DNA of 64,000 bases from Chromohalobacter sp. 296-RDG. Lineage in GTDB: Bacteria > Pseudomonadota > Gammaproteobacteria > Pseudomonadales > Halomonadaceae. The notes beneath the pieces are model-generated. The model was given only the letters and a program-made list of their open reading frames with translations, ran no database searches and was not told the origin of the DNA. Of the stretch, positions 63,511-64,000 are shown one piece after another (positions within the stretch are counted from its first letter, which is position 1; each line of letters starts with the position of its first letter). The translations under genes and the position numbers were made by a program. The stretch is taken from positions 186,001 through 250,000 of the forward strand of contig NZ_JARANY010000001.1 of NCBI RefSeq assembly GCF_029889885.1, read 5' to 3'.

Positions 63511-64000
63511 TCATTCTTTCTCTGCCGTGATGGCTACCTCCACGAGGGTATTGGCCAAACGATCGCCAAGGGTACCCCAAGCCGAGCCCAGTGCTCGCAC
63601 CAGCGCAGGATAGCCATCGTCTTTCAGCGGACGCTCGATCTCGAAGGACTCGCGCGACAGCGTGCGGTCGTTATCGTCACGGACACGCCACTGGCCGCCG
63701 ACCACGGCCATACCGTCGTTGCGACCCTGGAAGCGGTCGACGTCGAGCTGGACATGGAGCGCCGGCGAGGGCGCTTCGGCGGACTGGCCACGACGCAGCA
63801 CGTCGGCGTTGGGCAGTGCCTGACCGAGATGCTGGCGCATGCGTTCCTGCAGTTGGCGATCAAGGGGTTCGGCCCATAGGTGGTGGCGTGCCTGATGGAT
63901 GCGGATGTCATCGAGTTGCATGACGATGCCGTCATCCTTCAGGTAGTTAGCCATGCGCGGTGGTGCGAGCGAGACACTGCCCCTGAAGTCGCTGCCGGCG
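63511..64000 (-). CDS. PqiC-type membrane-integrity lipoprotein, partial
   Basis: C-terminal part of an ABC-type transport auxiliary lipoprotein (YmbA/PqiC family, DUF330 type), cut by the window end. The reading frame runs uninterrupted to the edge: residues SVSLAPPRMANYLKDDGIV precede the first internal ATG at 63954, so that ATG is not the start. Family features are RMANYLKDDGIVMQ, RHHLWAEPLDRQLQERM, and the later strand ALHVQLDVDRFQGRNDGMAVVGGQW. Such lipoproteins work with MCE proteins in phospholipid transport across the periplasm. The signal peptide and lipobox would lie outside the window. It converges on fliA with only 12 bases between stops. Confidence 0.8.
   Translation of the reverse strand, partial: AGSDFRGSVSLAPPRMANYLKDDGIVMQLDDIRIHQARHHLWAEPLDRQLQERMRQHLGQALPNADVLRRGQSAEAPSPALHVQLDVDRFQGRNDGMAVVGGQWRVRDDNDRTLSRESFEIERPLKDDGYPALVRALGSAWGTLGDRLANTLVEVAITAEKE

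Overview
The window is a gene-dense piece of a gammaproteobacterial chromosome. Acidic protein tails, a housekeeping gene set close to Pseudomonas and enterics, and a flagellar/chemotaxis region led by flhDC are most consistent with the Halomonadaceae (Chromohalobacter/Halomonas type). That placement is inference from protein similarity recalled from memory; no search was run. I see no prophage, insertion sequence, CRISPR array or rRNA operon. The first gene (MscS channel) and the last gene (PqiC-like lipoprotein) are cut by the window edges.

Region 1 (1-23,760) is mostly housekeeping. It holds an MscS channel overlapping hpt, an acyl-CoA hydrolase of the enoyl-CoA hydratase fold, the divergent ppsR/ppsA pair, a membrane-anchored glycerophosphodiesterase, an OmpA-type barrel, acnB with a clear promoter and terminator, a 51-residue ORF, miaE, a 1,294-residue BTAD/AAA/TPR regulator, lpxH, ppiB, glnS, cysS, a luxS-mtnN pair and folD.

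Region 2 (23,880-33,280) starts with a four-tRNA operon (Pro, Arg and two identical His genes). The protein quality-control block tig-clpP-clpX-lon-hupB-ppiD follows, punctuated by strong terminators and recognisable promoters. Region 3 (33,320-38,830) is entirely on the minus strand: a translationally coupled queC-queE-T-fold operon for 7-deazaguanine synthesis ending in a Cys-cluster protein, then a type I asparaginase, a CBS-pair protein and two unrecognised genes.

Region 4 (38,960-63,500) is one long plus-strand motility region: fliD-fliS-fliT-fliK-fhlB, flhDC, motAB-cheA-cheW, an Aer/Tar hybrid receptor, cheR, cheB, a second receptor, cheY-cheZ, and flhB-flhA-flhF-(FlhG-motif protein)-flhE-fliA. 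Sites resembling the sigma-28 consensus precede fliD, motA and cheB. The region mixes enterobacterial-type parts (FlhDC, FlhE, CheZ, MotAB) with polar-flagellum parts (FlhF).

The most unusual locus is 59,586-62,663. FlhF carries a C-terminal extension of about 350 residues. Its partner FlhG/FleN, the MinD-like ATPase, is absent from its usual place. In that slot lies a 145-residue protein that begins with a DQAxxLR motif like the FlhF-activating N-terminus of FlhG, but has no ATPase motif. Other points of interest are a tandem T-fold protein with an uneven distribution of active-site residues, a Bacillus-type LuxS, and a possible degenerate cyclase domain inside the large regulator.
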